A stretch of DNA of 64,000 nt from Arion vulgaris (taxonomy: Eukaryota; Mollusca; Gastropoda; Stylommatophora; Arionidae): contig CM036758.1 of the NCBI GenBank assembly GCA_020796225.1, forward strand, positions 28,221,099 through 28,285,098, written 5' to 3'. The notes beneath the pieces were generated by a model that worked only from the letters and a program-made list of their open reading frames with translations, was not told the DNA's origin and searched no databases. Numbering within the stretch: position 1 is the first letter of the stretch; every line of letters begins with the position of its first letter. A program made the position numbers and the translations under genes. Shown piece by piece: positions 43,798 through 55,000 of the stretch.

Positions 43798-44150
43798 TGA
43801 TATTGTCTATCTATCTTTTCCTCGGTCGTCTTGGTCAACATAGGTACTGATATTGTCTATCTATCTTTTCCTCGGTCGTCTTGGTCAACATAGGTACTGA
43901 TATTGTCTATCTATCTTTTCCTCGGTCGTCTTGGTCAACATAGGTACTGATATTGTCTATCTATCTTTTCCTCGGTCGTCTTGGTCAACATAGGTACTGA
44001 TATTGTCTATCTATCTTTTCCTCGGTCGTCTTGGTCAACATAGGTACTGATATTGTCTATCTATCTTTTCCTCGGTCGGCTTGGTCAACATAGGTACTGA
44101 TATTGTCTATCTATCTTTTCCTCGGTCGTCTTGGTCAACATAGGTACTGA
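43798..44150. repeat. 50-bp minisatellite, 7 copies
   Basis: Nearly identical units with TGATATTGTCTATCTATC, TTTTCCTCGGTCGTCTTGG and TCAACATAGGTAC. One copy has TCGGCTTGG. Reverse-complemented, the core gives PRRPRKR, a stop, then ID, reminiscent of the GRPRKRWID tail of LINE ORF2. Confidence 0.95.
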
Positions 44151-44354
44151 TATTCTTGAACAAACGACTTTTGTTGAGATCAACAAATGTCCACGCCAGT
44201 GGCAACCATTATCCTAAATACAATTCCAATATTCGCTGTAGAAGACAGAGTCCCTTTGTGTATGTCAGCGAAGACATAAAGACATTTTAAAACAAATTGC
44301 TTTTTCTATTGTCAAGACCTTATTGATTGTGTTATAGAGTTTGTTCAAAATATA

Positions 44355-44735
44355 TAAAGTTTCAGTTTGAGTTTGGAATATCTGCATTGCATCCCGGATA
44401 TGTCCATAGTTGCTTCGGTCTTCATCACAACATCTTCATCAGCGTCCAGGGACCACTTCAATGTTGTTTGATGCGCCTACTCATATGCCTGTTGATCTGC
44501 TCTTTTCTGGCTACTCCAATCTTCAATACAAGTTCTTGCAATCTAGCAGTTGACGTGGATTTGTTTAAATGATAATCCACTTTGCGGCCAAAATCGACGA
44601 GGGCGTTCAGGAGCTATCCATTGGAAAACTCCTTGATATGGTGGTAGAACCAGCGAGTCTGTCTGTTCTCTCATTATCAATGACATCCATGTGTCCCTGA
44701 ACGAAGATAAATATAATTATGTAAATTGTTGACGA
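44355..44735 (-). mobile_element. LINE-A 3' end, copy 2
   Basis: The minus-strand 3' terminus is at TTTCAGTTTGAGTTTGGAAT (a CTGAAA-type tail). The copy runs to GAAGATAAATATAATTATG at 44704-44722, matching 60858-61240 throughout. It is 5'-truncated within the RNase H region and has no open frame. The upstream break coincides with the 52-bp array. Confidence 0.8.
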
Positions 44736-44890
44736 CTATCTCGTGTACATGTCTAGTGCTCATATTAATTGTCTATGTTTTCTCCTTCTATCTCGTGTAC
44801 ATGTCTAGTGCTCATATTAATTGTCTATGTTTTCTCCCTCTATCTCGTGTACATGTCTAGTTCCCATATTAATTGTCTATGTATTCTCAA
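44727..44890. repeat. 52-bp tandem repeat, 3 copies, at the truncated edge of LINE-A
   Basis: Units have CTATCTCGTGTACATGTCTA and GTGCTCATATTAATTGTC, then TATGTTTTCTCC. The first unit starts within the LINE-A sequence GACGACTATC. Confidence 0.9.
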
Positions 44891-45720
44891 TATAAATTTA
44901 ATCGATGTCTTTATTTTCCCGTTTACTCTTAACTGTTTTATCCAATTTGGTTTATAGCAAAATCTGTTTTTATGATAATAATATTTGATTTGCCTCTATA
45001 GTTAGTTAACAAATCTTCATTTTTGTGTATCTGCGTCACTGAAGTACTCCAAATTGTTATATGATCATTAATGTTTTACTTCTAATACATAATTACATGT
45101 TATTAAACTGTCTGCACTAAGTAATTTTTTAATAGTTCCTTTGTGGCAAATAGTAAAGTAATTACTTCTGTATCTATTATTTATAGTAATTTCATCTTCT
45201 GTATATATTATCGTTCACATTGATCGACATTCTATGTAACTATTATTAAGTAAACCATTTATGTTATAGCAAAATTATGACTAGTTTATCTGTACTCGCA
45301 ACATTTATTTTGGTGCGAAACGAGATTGCATTTTTTTATAACCTACAATTTGCAGCTTACGTTCTAGATTAATAAATATAACTTTAAGACATGTTTATAT
45401 GTATAATCTTGATTATAAAACTGATTGTCTGTGTGTCTGTCACAGGAAAATGTTGATAACATCAAACACTAAAATCCTGAAACTTTGACGGATTATTCTT
45501 TCTGAAATGTGTATTTCAGCGAGAGCATTCTCAACTATTTATGTGCTTTCTTGACTTCTACTTCCCATTGTTTCTAATGTACCCAGTTGCAGCTGGGTCG
45601 ACTTGAGAGTCATCACGGTTAGAAAACCATTCCACACGTAACTACCCGTAACACACGTAACTAACATGCAAATATGGGTAGTAATGCTAATGTGTTTTAA
45701 ACTTTCTTACATTTTTTTTG
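44891..45720. other. No gene seen; AT-rich
   Basis: Unique sequence, very AT-rich from 44950 to 45420. No motif was recognised. Confidence 0.55.
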
Positions 45721-46336
45721 TCTTAAAACGCGACTGTTGTGTCATAAAACGCAACTGTTGTGTCATAAAACGCAACTATTTTGTCATAAACGCGACTGTT
45801 TTGTCATAAAACGCAACTGTTTTGTCATAAACGCAACTGTTTTGTCATAAACGAGACTGTTTTGTCATAAAACGCGACTGTTGTGTCATAAAACGCGTCT
45901 GTTGTGTCATAAAACGCGACTGTTGTATCATAAAAAGCGACTGTTGTGTCATAAAACGCAACTGTTGTGTCATAAAACGTGACTGTTGTGTCATAAAACG
46001 CAACTGTTGTGTCATAAAACGCAACTGTTGGGTCATAAAACGTGACTGTTGTGTCATAAAACGCAACTGTTGTGTTATAAAACGTGACTGTTGTGTCATA
46101 AAACGCAACTGTTGTTTCATAAAACGTGACTGTTGTGTCATAAAACGCAACTGTTGTGTCATAAAACGTGACTGTTGTGTCATAAAACGTGACTGTTGTG
46201 TCATAAAACGTGACTGTTGTGTCATAAAACGCAACTGTTGTGTCATAAAACGTGACTGTTGTGTCATAAAACGCAACTGTTGTGTCATAAAACGCAACTG
46301 TTGTGTCGTAAAACGTGACTGTTGTGTCATAAAACT
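45721..46336. repeat. 21-bp minisatellite with CpG-decay variants, about 29 copies
   Basis: The unit is GTCATAAAACGCGACTGTT plus GT. The ACGCGAC core exists as ACGCGAC, ACGTGAC and ACGCAAC, the two possible CpG transition products on either strand. Right of 45950, ACGCAAC and ACGTGAC units largely alternate. Long frames on the minus strand (FYDTTVT and RFMTQQS repeats) are artefacts of a 21-bp period. Confidence 0.96.
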
Positions 46337-46473
46337 TGACGTGCAACTAAAGTATAACCTTCTTCTACTGAGATACATTGCTTGTAACGAAAAGTTTAAA
46401 CAGAGAGATGAGTCGCCGCAATTAACCCAGCGACGTTCTACGGTGTTAGACCCATTCAGTGTAAGATATCTGA

Positions 46474-46735
46474 TTTTAGTTTCAGTTTGGAATATCTTCA
46501 TTGCGCTCAGGACATGTCCATAGGTGTTCCGATCTCCTTCGCAATACCTCCAACAGCGTCCAGTAACTAACCGCACAAGTTTTCTTTTGATTGATGAGCC
46601 TACTCATATACATGTTCTGGTCTGGATATTCCAATCTTCAATCCCAGCTTTTGCAAGCTAGTAGTTGACGTGGATTGGTTTCAATGAGAATCTTCTTTGC
46701 GGTCACACTCTATGGGGGCGTTGAAACTGTCAAAG
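46474..46735 (-). mobile_element. LINE-A 3' end, copy 3
   Basis: In plus orientation it begins TTTCAGTTTGGAATATCTTC and includes TAGTTGACGTGGATTGGTTT and GGGGGCGTTGAAACTGTC. It aligns with the other LINE-A ends at 44355 and 60858. One minus frame reads LLEVLRRRSEHLWTCPERNE followed by DIPN and a stop, the C-terminus of the LINE protein. Confidence 0.8.
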
Positions 46736-47814
46736 ATATCTGAATATAGCAATACAATGTGTATGAATGAACCTAGTCAGTTTACTGTGAATTGAGACTT
46801 TTGTTAGCCTAGTAACATATCCACTCCATCATGTGTTTAGGCTATTGCTAGAGAAGCATCATATACTCCCCTTCATTGTTGAGCATCTACCCAGCTAGTG
46901 CTGGAATGTTCAGTCTTATGTGGAGTACCATATTCAATCTACAGAGCCTCAAAAACGTATGTCTCTGCCAGATATTTATTTTCTCGTGCTGTAACAGTTT
47001 CACTGTTATGATTAGGGTATATTCAGGGTCAACCCAAACCACCCCCTTTTACATTAGTGGGTGTCCTTGAGTCTGTAAGTAAACACCTTGTTTACAAATA
47101 TTTAGTTGCTGACCAGCAGTTTACTAACTCATGACATTAGTTTATCCCATGGTATTCCGGGACTCCTTTAATCTCGGAAATCTCGAGACCCAGGTAGGGC
47201 AGCTGGGGGTTTTGGTTAGATATATTGAGTGGAACTTTAGATTTAGAGGAGGGACGACACACACTACAGAAGAGATATAGTTATAGTAAGGAAGAGAAAA
47301 GGACTCGAAAAGGAACACACGAGACTGAGTTCCGTGGTAGGAAGATTATTGAGAGAGAGGAAGACTAACTTATAGTCTTATATATTTTTCTGACAAAATT
47401 TAAGGAACATTAAGCTTTGAACAGAGAGGGAGATAGTCAGAAGTGAACTAGCGAAGTGAACAAGCGAACATTGTTTTCTTATACGGAGAGACATACAACC
47501 TTCCAATCATCTGATGAATATTGGTGTTGTTGTGAACAAACACCCAGAGACCCTGATGACCAGAGACAAGACGACCAGAGACCAGACGACCCAGTTCTAG
47601 AGAGGCCACTTCTACGACCTAGGCCGAGACGACGTCCGAACTTTTAGTAAGAGGATTCAAAAACAAACTTTAGCCCTGGTAAAAAATTTAACTGTTTTCG
47701 AGGAACTAGAAAACCCTGTTCAACGAACTTTTCAGTGATGGTAGAGAGTTCAGAGAGCGGCCACTTGTAGACCACTGTATTTCTGAACAGAGTATGCCAC
47801 CAACTAGCATACAC
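46736..47814. other. No gene identified; possible decayed LTR-like or UTR-like sequence
   Basis: Unlike the AT-rich gaps elsewhere, 47170-47650 is moderately GC-rich and purine-rich, with repeated GACCAGAGAC words at 47555-47585. A 63-codon plus frame ends at 47647 with an Arg/Pro-rich tail (RPLLRPRPRRRPNF). I could not find paired LTR ends, a primer-binding site or a gag motif, so this is not called a retroelement. Confidence 0.3.
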
Positions 47815-48110
47815 AGAATTGCGGTGAACTTATAAGGTAAAGAACAATTTCTGAACTAAGATATATTGTTTAATTGTGAAATGAACTAATTGCTGTGAAC
47901 TTATAAGGTAAAGAACAATTTCTGAACTAAGATATATTGTTTAATTGTGAAATGAACTAATTGCGGTGAACTTATAAGGTAAAGAACAATTTCTGAACTA
48001 AGATATATTGTTTAATTGTGAAATGAACTAATTTCGGTGAACTTATAAGGTAAAGAACAATTTCTGAACTAAGATATATTGTTTAATTGTGAAATGAACT
48101 AATTTCGTTG
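47815..48110. repeat. 71-bp tandem repeat, 4 copies
   Basis: Units contain GGTGAACTTATAAGGTAAAG, AACAATTTCTGAACTAAG and TTGTTTAATTGTGAAATG. The last unit is followed by GAACTTATAAGACGG, where the sequence leaves the repeat. Confidence 0.94.
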
Positions 48111-48645
48111 AACTTATAAGACGGTTTCCAATTAGAGTATAGAATGAATTAGGTTGATGTGAGTTGATGCCTAGGATTGATTTATTAAGATATACATTAC
48201 GGTTGTCCAAAGTGACGTTGAGTTAGGAGAGTTACCTGTGAATCAATATTTTTCTTTGCTATTAAAATTTATTGTTTTGAAGAACGAAGTGTGTACTTAT
48301 GTGTGTTCCTTGCATCTTCATGAGAAAGTATCATTCTATTAAATTAACACTACTACCTCTTTCAACAAGGACCTTGTACCAGCTAGCCTGTTATAGTGCT
48401 TGGACTTGATATCAACAGGAGAACTATGTCTTTGTAAAGTATTTCGTATTTGATGATTGGCAATGAATTTTAATGGAGAATGCATATCTTTGTCAAATGC
48501 TTCTTCTTCTTCCAACGCTCCATACCGACCCCTTGTCAACCACTCTGTGTGATTTGTATGTGATCTGAGCCTAAGAGCGATTGTACGTTGTGCCAGTTAT
48601 GCGCCTACAAGTAGGCCAGCACATCCAATTTCTGCGCTGCTCTTT
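48111..48645. other. Unassigned sequence with one unrecognised minus-strand frame
   Basis: A 66-codon minus frame (48539-48339; it includes MTRGRYGALEEEEAFDKDMH and LKFIANHQIRNTLQRHSSPV) has balanced codon usage, unlike the repeats around it. I do not recognise a family. It could be an exon or a retroelement remnant. Confidence 0.3.
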
Positions 48646-49195
48646 ATTTACTAGAAGAAGAACATGATGAAGATGTATTGTTTAAGTATGGTAACTATAA
48701 AAGTTTGTTTATTGAAATGGTATGATTGAATGTAGAAAATACAAAGAAGAAGATGACGATGAAGATGTATTGTTTAAGTATGGTGATTATACAACTGCAG
48801 ACTATAGAAGATGTACGATGTATTGTTTAAGTATAGTGATTATACAACTACAGACTATAGAAGATGTACGATGTATTGTTTAAGTATAGTGATTATACAA
48901 CTACAGACTATAGAAGATGTACGATGTATTGTTTAAGTATAGTGATTATACAACTGCAGACTATAGAAGATGTACGATGTATTGTTTAAGTATGGTGATT
49001 ATACAACTGCAGACTATAGAAGATGTACGATGTATTGTTTAAGTATAGTGATTATACAACTGCAGACTATAGAAGATGTACGATGTATTGTTTAAGTATA
49101 GTGATTATACAACTACAGACTATAGAAGATGTACGATGTATTGTTTAAGTATAGTGATTATACAACTGCAGACTATAGAAGATGTACGATGTAAA
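48646..49195. repeat. 53-bp minisatellite (8 copies) growing from a dispersed repeat
   Basis: At 48646-48790 two longer units carry AAGATGTATTGTTTAAGTAT with flanks found also at 43480. From about 48790 the period becomes 53 bp with GATGTACGATGTATTGTTTA, AGTATAGTGATTATACAAC and TGCAGACTATAGAA. The left flank therefore shows the founder and the right part the expansion. Confidence 0.93.
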
Positions 49196-49454
49196 TAATT
49201 GTCTTTTAGTTGGTTGACTTTCAGTCTCAGTGCATGTGACTTATATGGCGGTCAGTTCAATGATACCAATATTCCGCTGGTTTTTTTGTGTGAAAGTAAA
49301 CATCGTGTGGTCACGTGCATCTCTGCGAACAATCAGATATTAAGCAACAGATGTTAGGCTGTTATAAAGCAAGTATCACATGTGCATATGTGTATACATA
49401 CATATGTACTAATCTTGTATATGTGGTATCTATCTATTGTGTCAATCAAGTATA

Positions 49455-49705
49455 CGTAGCATTGATAGTGTTTTGGCAGTCTGTAGGGTAGTGCTGAAAC
49501 CGTTTGCCTTGCGTTCTGAAGTTCGTGGTTTCAAATCCGCACCTCGTCGTTAGGTTTACTAGAGCAGTTTTTTCTGAGATCCCTAAGATTGTTGCCGGAG
49601 CTACAGAATACGTGCTCTGGGAAATACAGATATGTGGACTATCATTTCTGCGATGAGGGAACAAGCTATATTGGAAAAACCAGGAACAATGAAGTCAATG
49701 ATTTT
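49455..49705 (+). mobile_element. SINE family S2, copy e
   Basis: The head has GTAGTGCTGAAACCGTTTG and B-box-like GTGGTTTCAAATCCGC. The body has TTGTTGCCGGAGCTACAGA and the 3' end is AACAATGAAGTCAATGATT. The middle is diverged from 21267-21495. Confidence 0.75.
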
Positions 49706-49849
49706 AAAGATACTTTCTAAGTAGAGACAGTGATGGACATTACTCTTTTCTTATTTCACCTGATAGCTCCCATTTTGACTGTGATATAAGTGTGGACTTT
49801 ATTAGTTGTGTTCATTTATGGAGGTTTCACAAATATATGATTGCGAAAT

Positions 49850-49960
49850 ATTGATTTCATTGCACCGGCTCGTTCACACTTAACAGAAATCGCACGCGTC
49901 CTGCAAAGAGTATTGCACAATGCATGAACTCCGTAGCTCCAGAACAGTTTGTAGGTATCC
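49850..49960 (-). mobile_element. SINE family S2, copy f (3' half, inverted)
   Basis: The reverse complement gives GGAGCTACGGAGTTCATGC, GTGCAATACTCTTTGCAGG and CGGTGCAATGAAATCAA, the S2 body and 3' end. The head is absent. Confidence 0.75.
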
Positions 49961-50024
49961 TGGAAATAATGCACTCGTGAATCTTCTTCTTCCAACGTTT
50001 TCAGACATAAACTCAGGTCAAAAT

Positions 50025-50460
50025 AACAGTCAAAATGAAGTTGATGTAAGGCGAGCATGAAGGGGGCAGACGTTCAACTGGTTGTACAGAAAAAAACGCT
50101 TTAAAGACACTCTTAAAGTGTCTCTAAATGCTTCGATATAGACACCACTTCCTGGGAATTTCTGGCGCAAGATCGCCAAATGTGGCGCTGTGACAACACA
50201 AGAGGAAATCGCATAGCTGAGAATCGTCGAGCCGCTGAGGCACAGAGAAAACGAGCTGTGCGAAAAGATAGAACACACAACACCCACATGTCTAACCTTG
50301 ATCATGTATGTCCCACCTGTGGTAGAAAATTGTGTTCTAGGATTTGACTCTACAGTCACCTACCTACACACCGGAGAGGTGCAACAGTACACGTCTGAGG
50401 CTGTTGTCATCATCGCTTGCGATGGACGCTATTATTACTATTTGTGTAGGAATGGGTGTG
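50025..50460 (+). pseudogene. LINE-D ORF2 C-terminus with C2H2-like zinc knuckle
   Basis: The plus-strand pieces read KRFKDTLKVSLNASI, DIDTTSWEFLAQDRQMWRCD, NRIAENRRAAEAQRKRAVRK, and then DHVCPTCGRKLCSRI, a stop, LYSHLPTH. The pattern Y/FKDTLK.SLK..NID..SWE.LAQDR..WR, then C..C.R...SRIGL.SH...H, is the C-terminal end of a group of animal LINEs whose ORF2 ends in a C2H2-like finger. There is a stop in place of Gly in RIGL and at least one frameshift upstream. It probably bound element RNA or DNA when intact. Confidence 0.8.
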
Positions 50461-50689
50461 TCAAAACGCACACCTACACCACAGCCAACTCTAAATAAGT
50501 TTATAGTTGGCTCTGCCTACACACACTCTCTTCTGTGTTTCTACGGTCCTTGTTTGCAATAGTATCTGACCTGATTTCCAATGTTGTGAGATCGATGTGT
50601 TTAGAAAATTGTGTTTGATTGCTGGGAGGTTGGTGGGTCAATTAGAAATAAATGTCCAGATTATATTTAAGTATCTAGTATTTATAACG

Positions 50690-51232
50690 GTGACTGCTCC
50701 ATAGAGATCTCAAGAAGATTAGCAATAGCAATCAAGAAGTTAAACACGATGAAGAACATGTGACAAAGCACCAGCAAAATATTAAAATTAAAAATATTGA
50801 GAGCATGCATTTTCCCAGTGGCTACTTATGGTTGTGAATCATGGACTATTACATAAAAACAAGAACGAAAATCCAGTCCTTCGAAACTAAATGCTACAGA
50901 AAGATCCTACGAATACCATGGACAGAAAAATAAAGAACACTGATGTCCTGAAAGAACTAAATGTTAAAGAGAATTGGCTGATAAACAACATACTATACAG
51001 AAAAATTAGATACTTTGGTCACATTAAGCGTCACGATGGCCAGGAAAGAACAATATTAGAGGGCAGGGTCCCAGGACGCAGAGGCAGACCAAGAAGAAGA
51101 TGGCTACAAGATATTAAAGAAACCATGAATATGAGCATTGACGAAGTGGGTCAGGGTGAACTGACTAGAGGCAGAGTGAATTTCAAATGCGCTGTAAAGA
51201 GAGCAACGTTCTATAAAGAATACGCACCTTGA
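50690..51232 (+). pseudogene. LINE-E reverse-transcriptase thumb and C-terminus
   Basis: The plus strand reads ISRRLAIAIKKLNTMKNM, a stop, then KILKLKILRACIFPVATYGC ESWTIT, a stop and a frameshift. It then gives IQSFETKCYRKILRIPWTEK and, in another frame, KNTDVLKELNVKENWLINNI, YRKIRYFGHIKRHDGQERTI, LEGRVPGRRGRPRRRWLQDI and CAVKRATFYKEYAP to the stop at 51230. The final frame is open for 113 codons. This is the best-preserved example of the domain that founded the 45-bp, 63-bp and 6.5-kb arrays. The reverse-transcriptase core with its YADD motif is absent, so the copy is 5'-truncated and dead. Confidence 0.88.
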
Positions 51233-51240
51233 TGATGATC

Positions 51241-51864
51241 TAGTATTTGTCTCCACCGAAGTCTAATATATCTGTGCAGTCATGATTTATTTTTTGTGAC
51301 TGCTTATCTTCATGCTTGCTGACTTTGTCGGTTCCCGATGAGTTCAATGAGAAATCTTTACTTACCAGAACAATAAGAGGAAGCTTGATTTGCGATCTGA
51401 CTCATTTTATTTTTTTTACCAGAACAGTCCCAGCTCTAACGTTGTACTCATAATATATGTGAGTTAATGCAAGCTTGTCGTAATCGTCGTCGATGCTACT
51501 ATGTAAGGGTTCTGTCGACAGGTTCATTTGTCTGAAAGAGACAGAGCATCTTTAGAGGCACTCTAATTACAGAGAGGTCGATTCTATATAGTTATCATGT
51601 TAATTAGTTACCAATTTTTAGCTTTCCATTGGAACATTTTACGAGGCAATCAAATCCTGGCAGTAAGTAGAGATTTATGTGTAGAGATTACTGTTTAGTT
51701 CACATTTGACAGCCATTGACTTCTAATAGCTTTGAATTATCGTTGTACGTTCAGTGACTTCGGATGAACACATAAGCATGATTAAATGACATTATTGCAC
51801 ATAAATATGTCACATGACATGAATAATGACAACGATAATGTTTCAATTTATACTTTTCATTCTG
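51241..51864. other. No gene seen
   Basis: AT-rich sequence between the end of LINE-E and the next LINE fragment; it may include the LINE-E 3' UTR. Confidence 0.5.
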
Positions 51865-52040
51865 ATGAAATGTCTACGCAGAATGATGGGTGTAACAGGA
51901 AGAGACGCAATGACAAATAAAGACATCAGGAAAAAGTGGATACAACATCAGTACTGAACTTCATCAAGAAACAATAAATTAAATAGTTCAGCCACATAAG
52001 CAGATTACCAACATACAGTACACCTCAAAGAGCAATGTTA
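51865..52040 (+). pseudogene. LINE reverse-transcriptase fragment, left half, entering the 6.5-kb array
   Basis: The plus strand reads MKCLRRMMGVTGRDAMTNKD IRKKW, then after a frameshift LNFIKKQ, a stop, IK, a stop, FSHISRLPTYSTPQRAMLLR YNG. The pattern is MKCLRRM.GVTRRDR.RN.DIR..LG, FIKRQQIKWFGHISRMP. The last residues are the first unit of the array, so array and LINE share frame and sequence. Confidence 0.83.
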
Positions 52041-55000
52041 CTCCGATACAATGGGATACAAAGCAAAAGAGCAATGTTACTCCGATACAATGGATACAAA
52101 GAGCAATGTTACTCAGATACAATGGATACAAAGCAAAAGAGCAATGTTACTCCGATACAATGGATACAAAGCAAAAGAGCAATGTTACTCCGATACAATG
52201 GATACAAAGAGCAATGTTACTCAGATACAATGGATACAACATACAGTACACCTCAAAGAGTAATGTTACTCCGATACAATGGATACAAAGCAAAAGAGCA
52301 ATGTTACTCCGATACAATGGTTACAAAGCAAAAGGTAATGTTACTCGATACAATGGTTACAAAGCAAAAGAGCAATGTTATCGATACAATGGATACAACA
52401 TACAGTACACTCAAAGAGCAATGTTACTCGATACAATGGTTACAAAGAGCAATGTTACTCGATACAATGGATACAAAGAGCAATGTTACTCGATACAATG
52501 GATACAAAGCAAAAGAGTAATGTTACTCCGATACAATGGATACAACAGACAGTACACCTCAAAGAGCAATGTTACTCCGATACAATGGATACAACAGACA
52601 GTACACCTCAAAGAGCAATGTTACTCCGATACAATGGATACAACAGACAGTACACCTCAAAGAGCAATGTTACTCCGATACAATGGATACAAAGCAAAGA
52701 GTAATGTTACTCCGATACAATGGATACAACAGACAGTACACCTCAAAGAGCAATGTTACTCCAATACAATGGATACAACATACAGTACACCTCAAAGAGT
52801 AATGTTACTCCGATACAATGGATACAAAGAGCAATGTTACTCCGATACAATGGATACAAAGCAAAAGAGTAATGTTACTCCGATACAATGGATACAACAG
52901 ACACTACACCTCAAAGAGCAATGTTACTCCGATACAATGGATACAACAGACAGTACACCTCAAAGAGCAATGTTACTCCGATACAATGGATACAACAGAC
53001 AGTACACCTCAAAGAGCAATGTTACTCCGATACAATGGATACAAAGCAAAAGAGTAATGTTACTCCGATACAATGGATACAACAGACAGTACACCTCAAA
53101 GAGCAATGTTACTCGCATACAATGGATACAACATACAGTACACCTCAAAGAGTAATGTTACTCCGATACAATGGATACAAAGCAAAAGAGTAATGTTACT
53201 CCGATACAATGGATACAAAGCAAAAGAGTAATGTTACTCCGATACAATGGTTACAAAGCAAAAGAGTAATGTTACTCCGATACAATGGGATACAAAGCAA
53301 AAGAGTAATGTTACTCCGATACAATGGTTACAAAGCAAAAGAGTAATGTTACTCCGATACAATGGTTACAAAGCAAAAGAGTAATGTTACTCCGATACAA
53401 TGGATACAAAGAGCAATGTTACTCCGATACAATGGATACAAAGAGCAATGTTACTTCGATACAATGGATACAAAGAGCAATGTTACTCCGATACAATGGA
53501 TACAAAGAGTAATGTTACTCCGATACAATGTTACTCCGATACAATGGGATACAAAGAGTAATGTTACTCCGATACAATGGGATACAAAGAGTAATGTTAC
53601 TCCGATACAATGGGATACAAAGAGTAATGTTACTCCGATACAATGGATACAAAGAGCAATGTTACTCCGATACAATGGATACAAAGAGCAATGTTACTCA
53701 GATACAATGGATACAAAGAGCAATGTTACTCCGATACAATGGATACAAAGAGCAATGTTACTCCGATACAATGTTACTCTGATACAATGTTACTCCGATA
53801 CAATGTTACTCCGATACAATGGATACAAAGCAATGTTACTCGATACAATGTTATCCGATACAATGTTACTCGATACAATGTTACTCCGATACAATGGATA
53901 CAAGAGCAATGTTACTCCGATACAATGGATACAAGAGTAATGTTACTCCGATACAATGGGATACAAAGAGTAATGTTACTCCGATACAATGGGATACAAA
54001 GAGTAATGTTACTCCGATACAATGGATACAAAGAGCAATGTTACTCAGATACAATGGATACAAAGAGCAATGTTACTCCGATACAATGGATACAAAGAGC
54101 AATGTTACTCCGATACAATGGATACAAAGAGCAATGTTACTCCGATACAATGTTACTCTGATACAATGTTACTCCGATACAATGTTACTCCGATACCATG
54201 TTACTCCGATACAATGGGATACAAAGAGTAATGTTACTCCGATACAATGGATACAAAGAGCAATGTTACTCTGATACAATGTTACTCTGATACAATGTTA
54301 CTCTGATACAATGTTACTCTGATACAATGGATACAAAGAGCAATGTTACTCCGATACAATGTTACTCCGATACAATGTTACTCCGATACAATGTTACTCG
54401 ATACAATGTTACTCGATACAATGGGATACAAAGAGTAATGTTACTCGATACAATGGGATACAAAGCAAAAGAGCAATGTTACTCCGATACAATGGGATAC
54501 AAAGCAAAAGAGCAATGTTACTCCGATACAATGGGATACAAAGCAAAAGAGCAATGTTACTCCGATACAATGTTACTCCGATACAATGTTACTCCGATAC
54601 AATGTTATTCCGATACAATGTTACTCCGATACAATGTTACTCCGATACAATGGGATACAAAGAGTAATGTTACTCCGATACAATGGGATACAAAGCAAAA
54701 GAGCAATGTTACTCCGATACAATGGGATACAAAGCAAAAGAGCAATGTTACTCCGATACAATGGGATACAAAGCAAAAGAGCAATGTTACTCCGATACAA
54801 TGGGATACAAAGCAAAAGAGCAATGTTACTCCGATACAATGGGATACAAAGCAAAAGAGCAATGTTACTCCGATACAATGGGATACAAAGCAAAAGAGCA
54901 ATGTTACTCCGATACAATGGGATACAAAGCAAAAGAGCAATGTTACTCCGATACAATGGGATACAAAGCAAAAGAGCAATGTTACTCCGATACAATGGGA

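Noticed and set aside
45825..46576. Minus-strand frames with FYDTTVT or RFMTQQS repeats
   Set aside because: A 21-bp period keeps frames open. One of them begins in LINE-A 3' sequence by chance.
46736..48340. LTR retrotransposon spanning the 71-bp repeats
   Set aside because: Composition changes and a possible polyadenylation-like stretch near 48270 suggested it, but no paired LTRs, primer-binding site, polypurine tract or gag/pol motif could be found.
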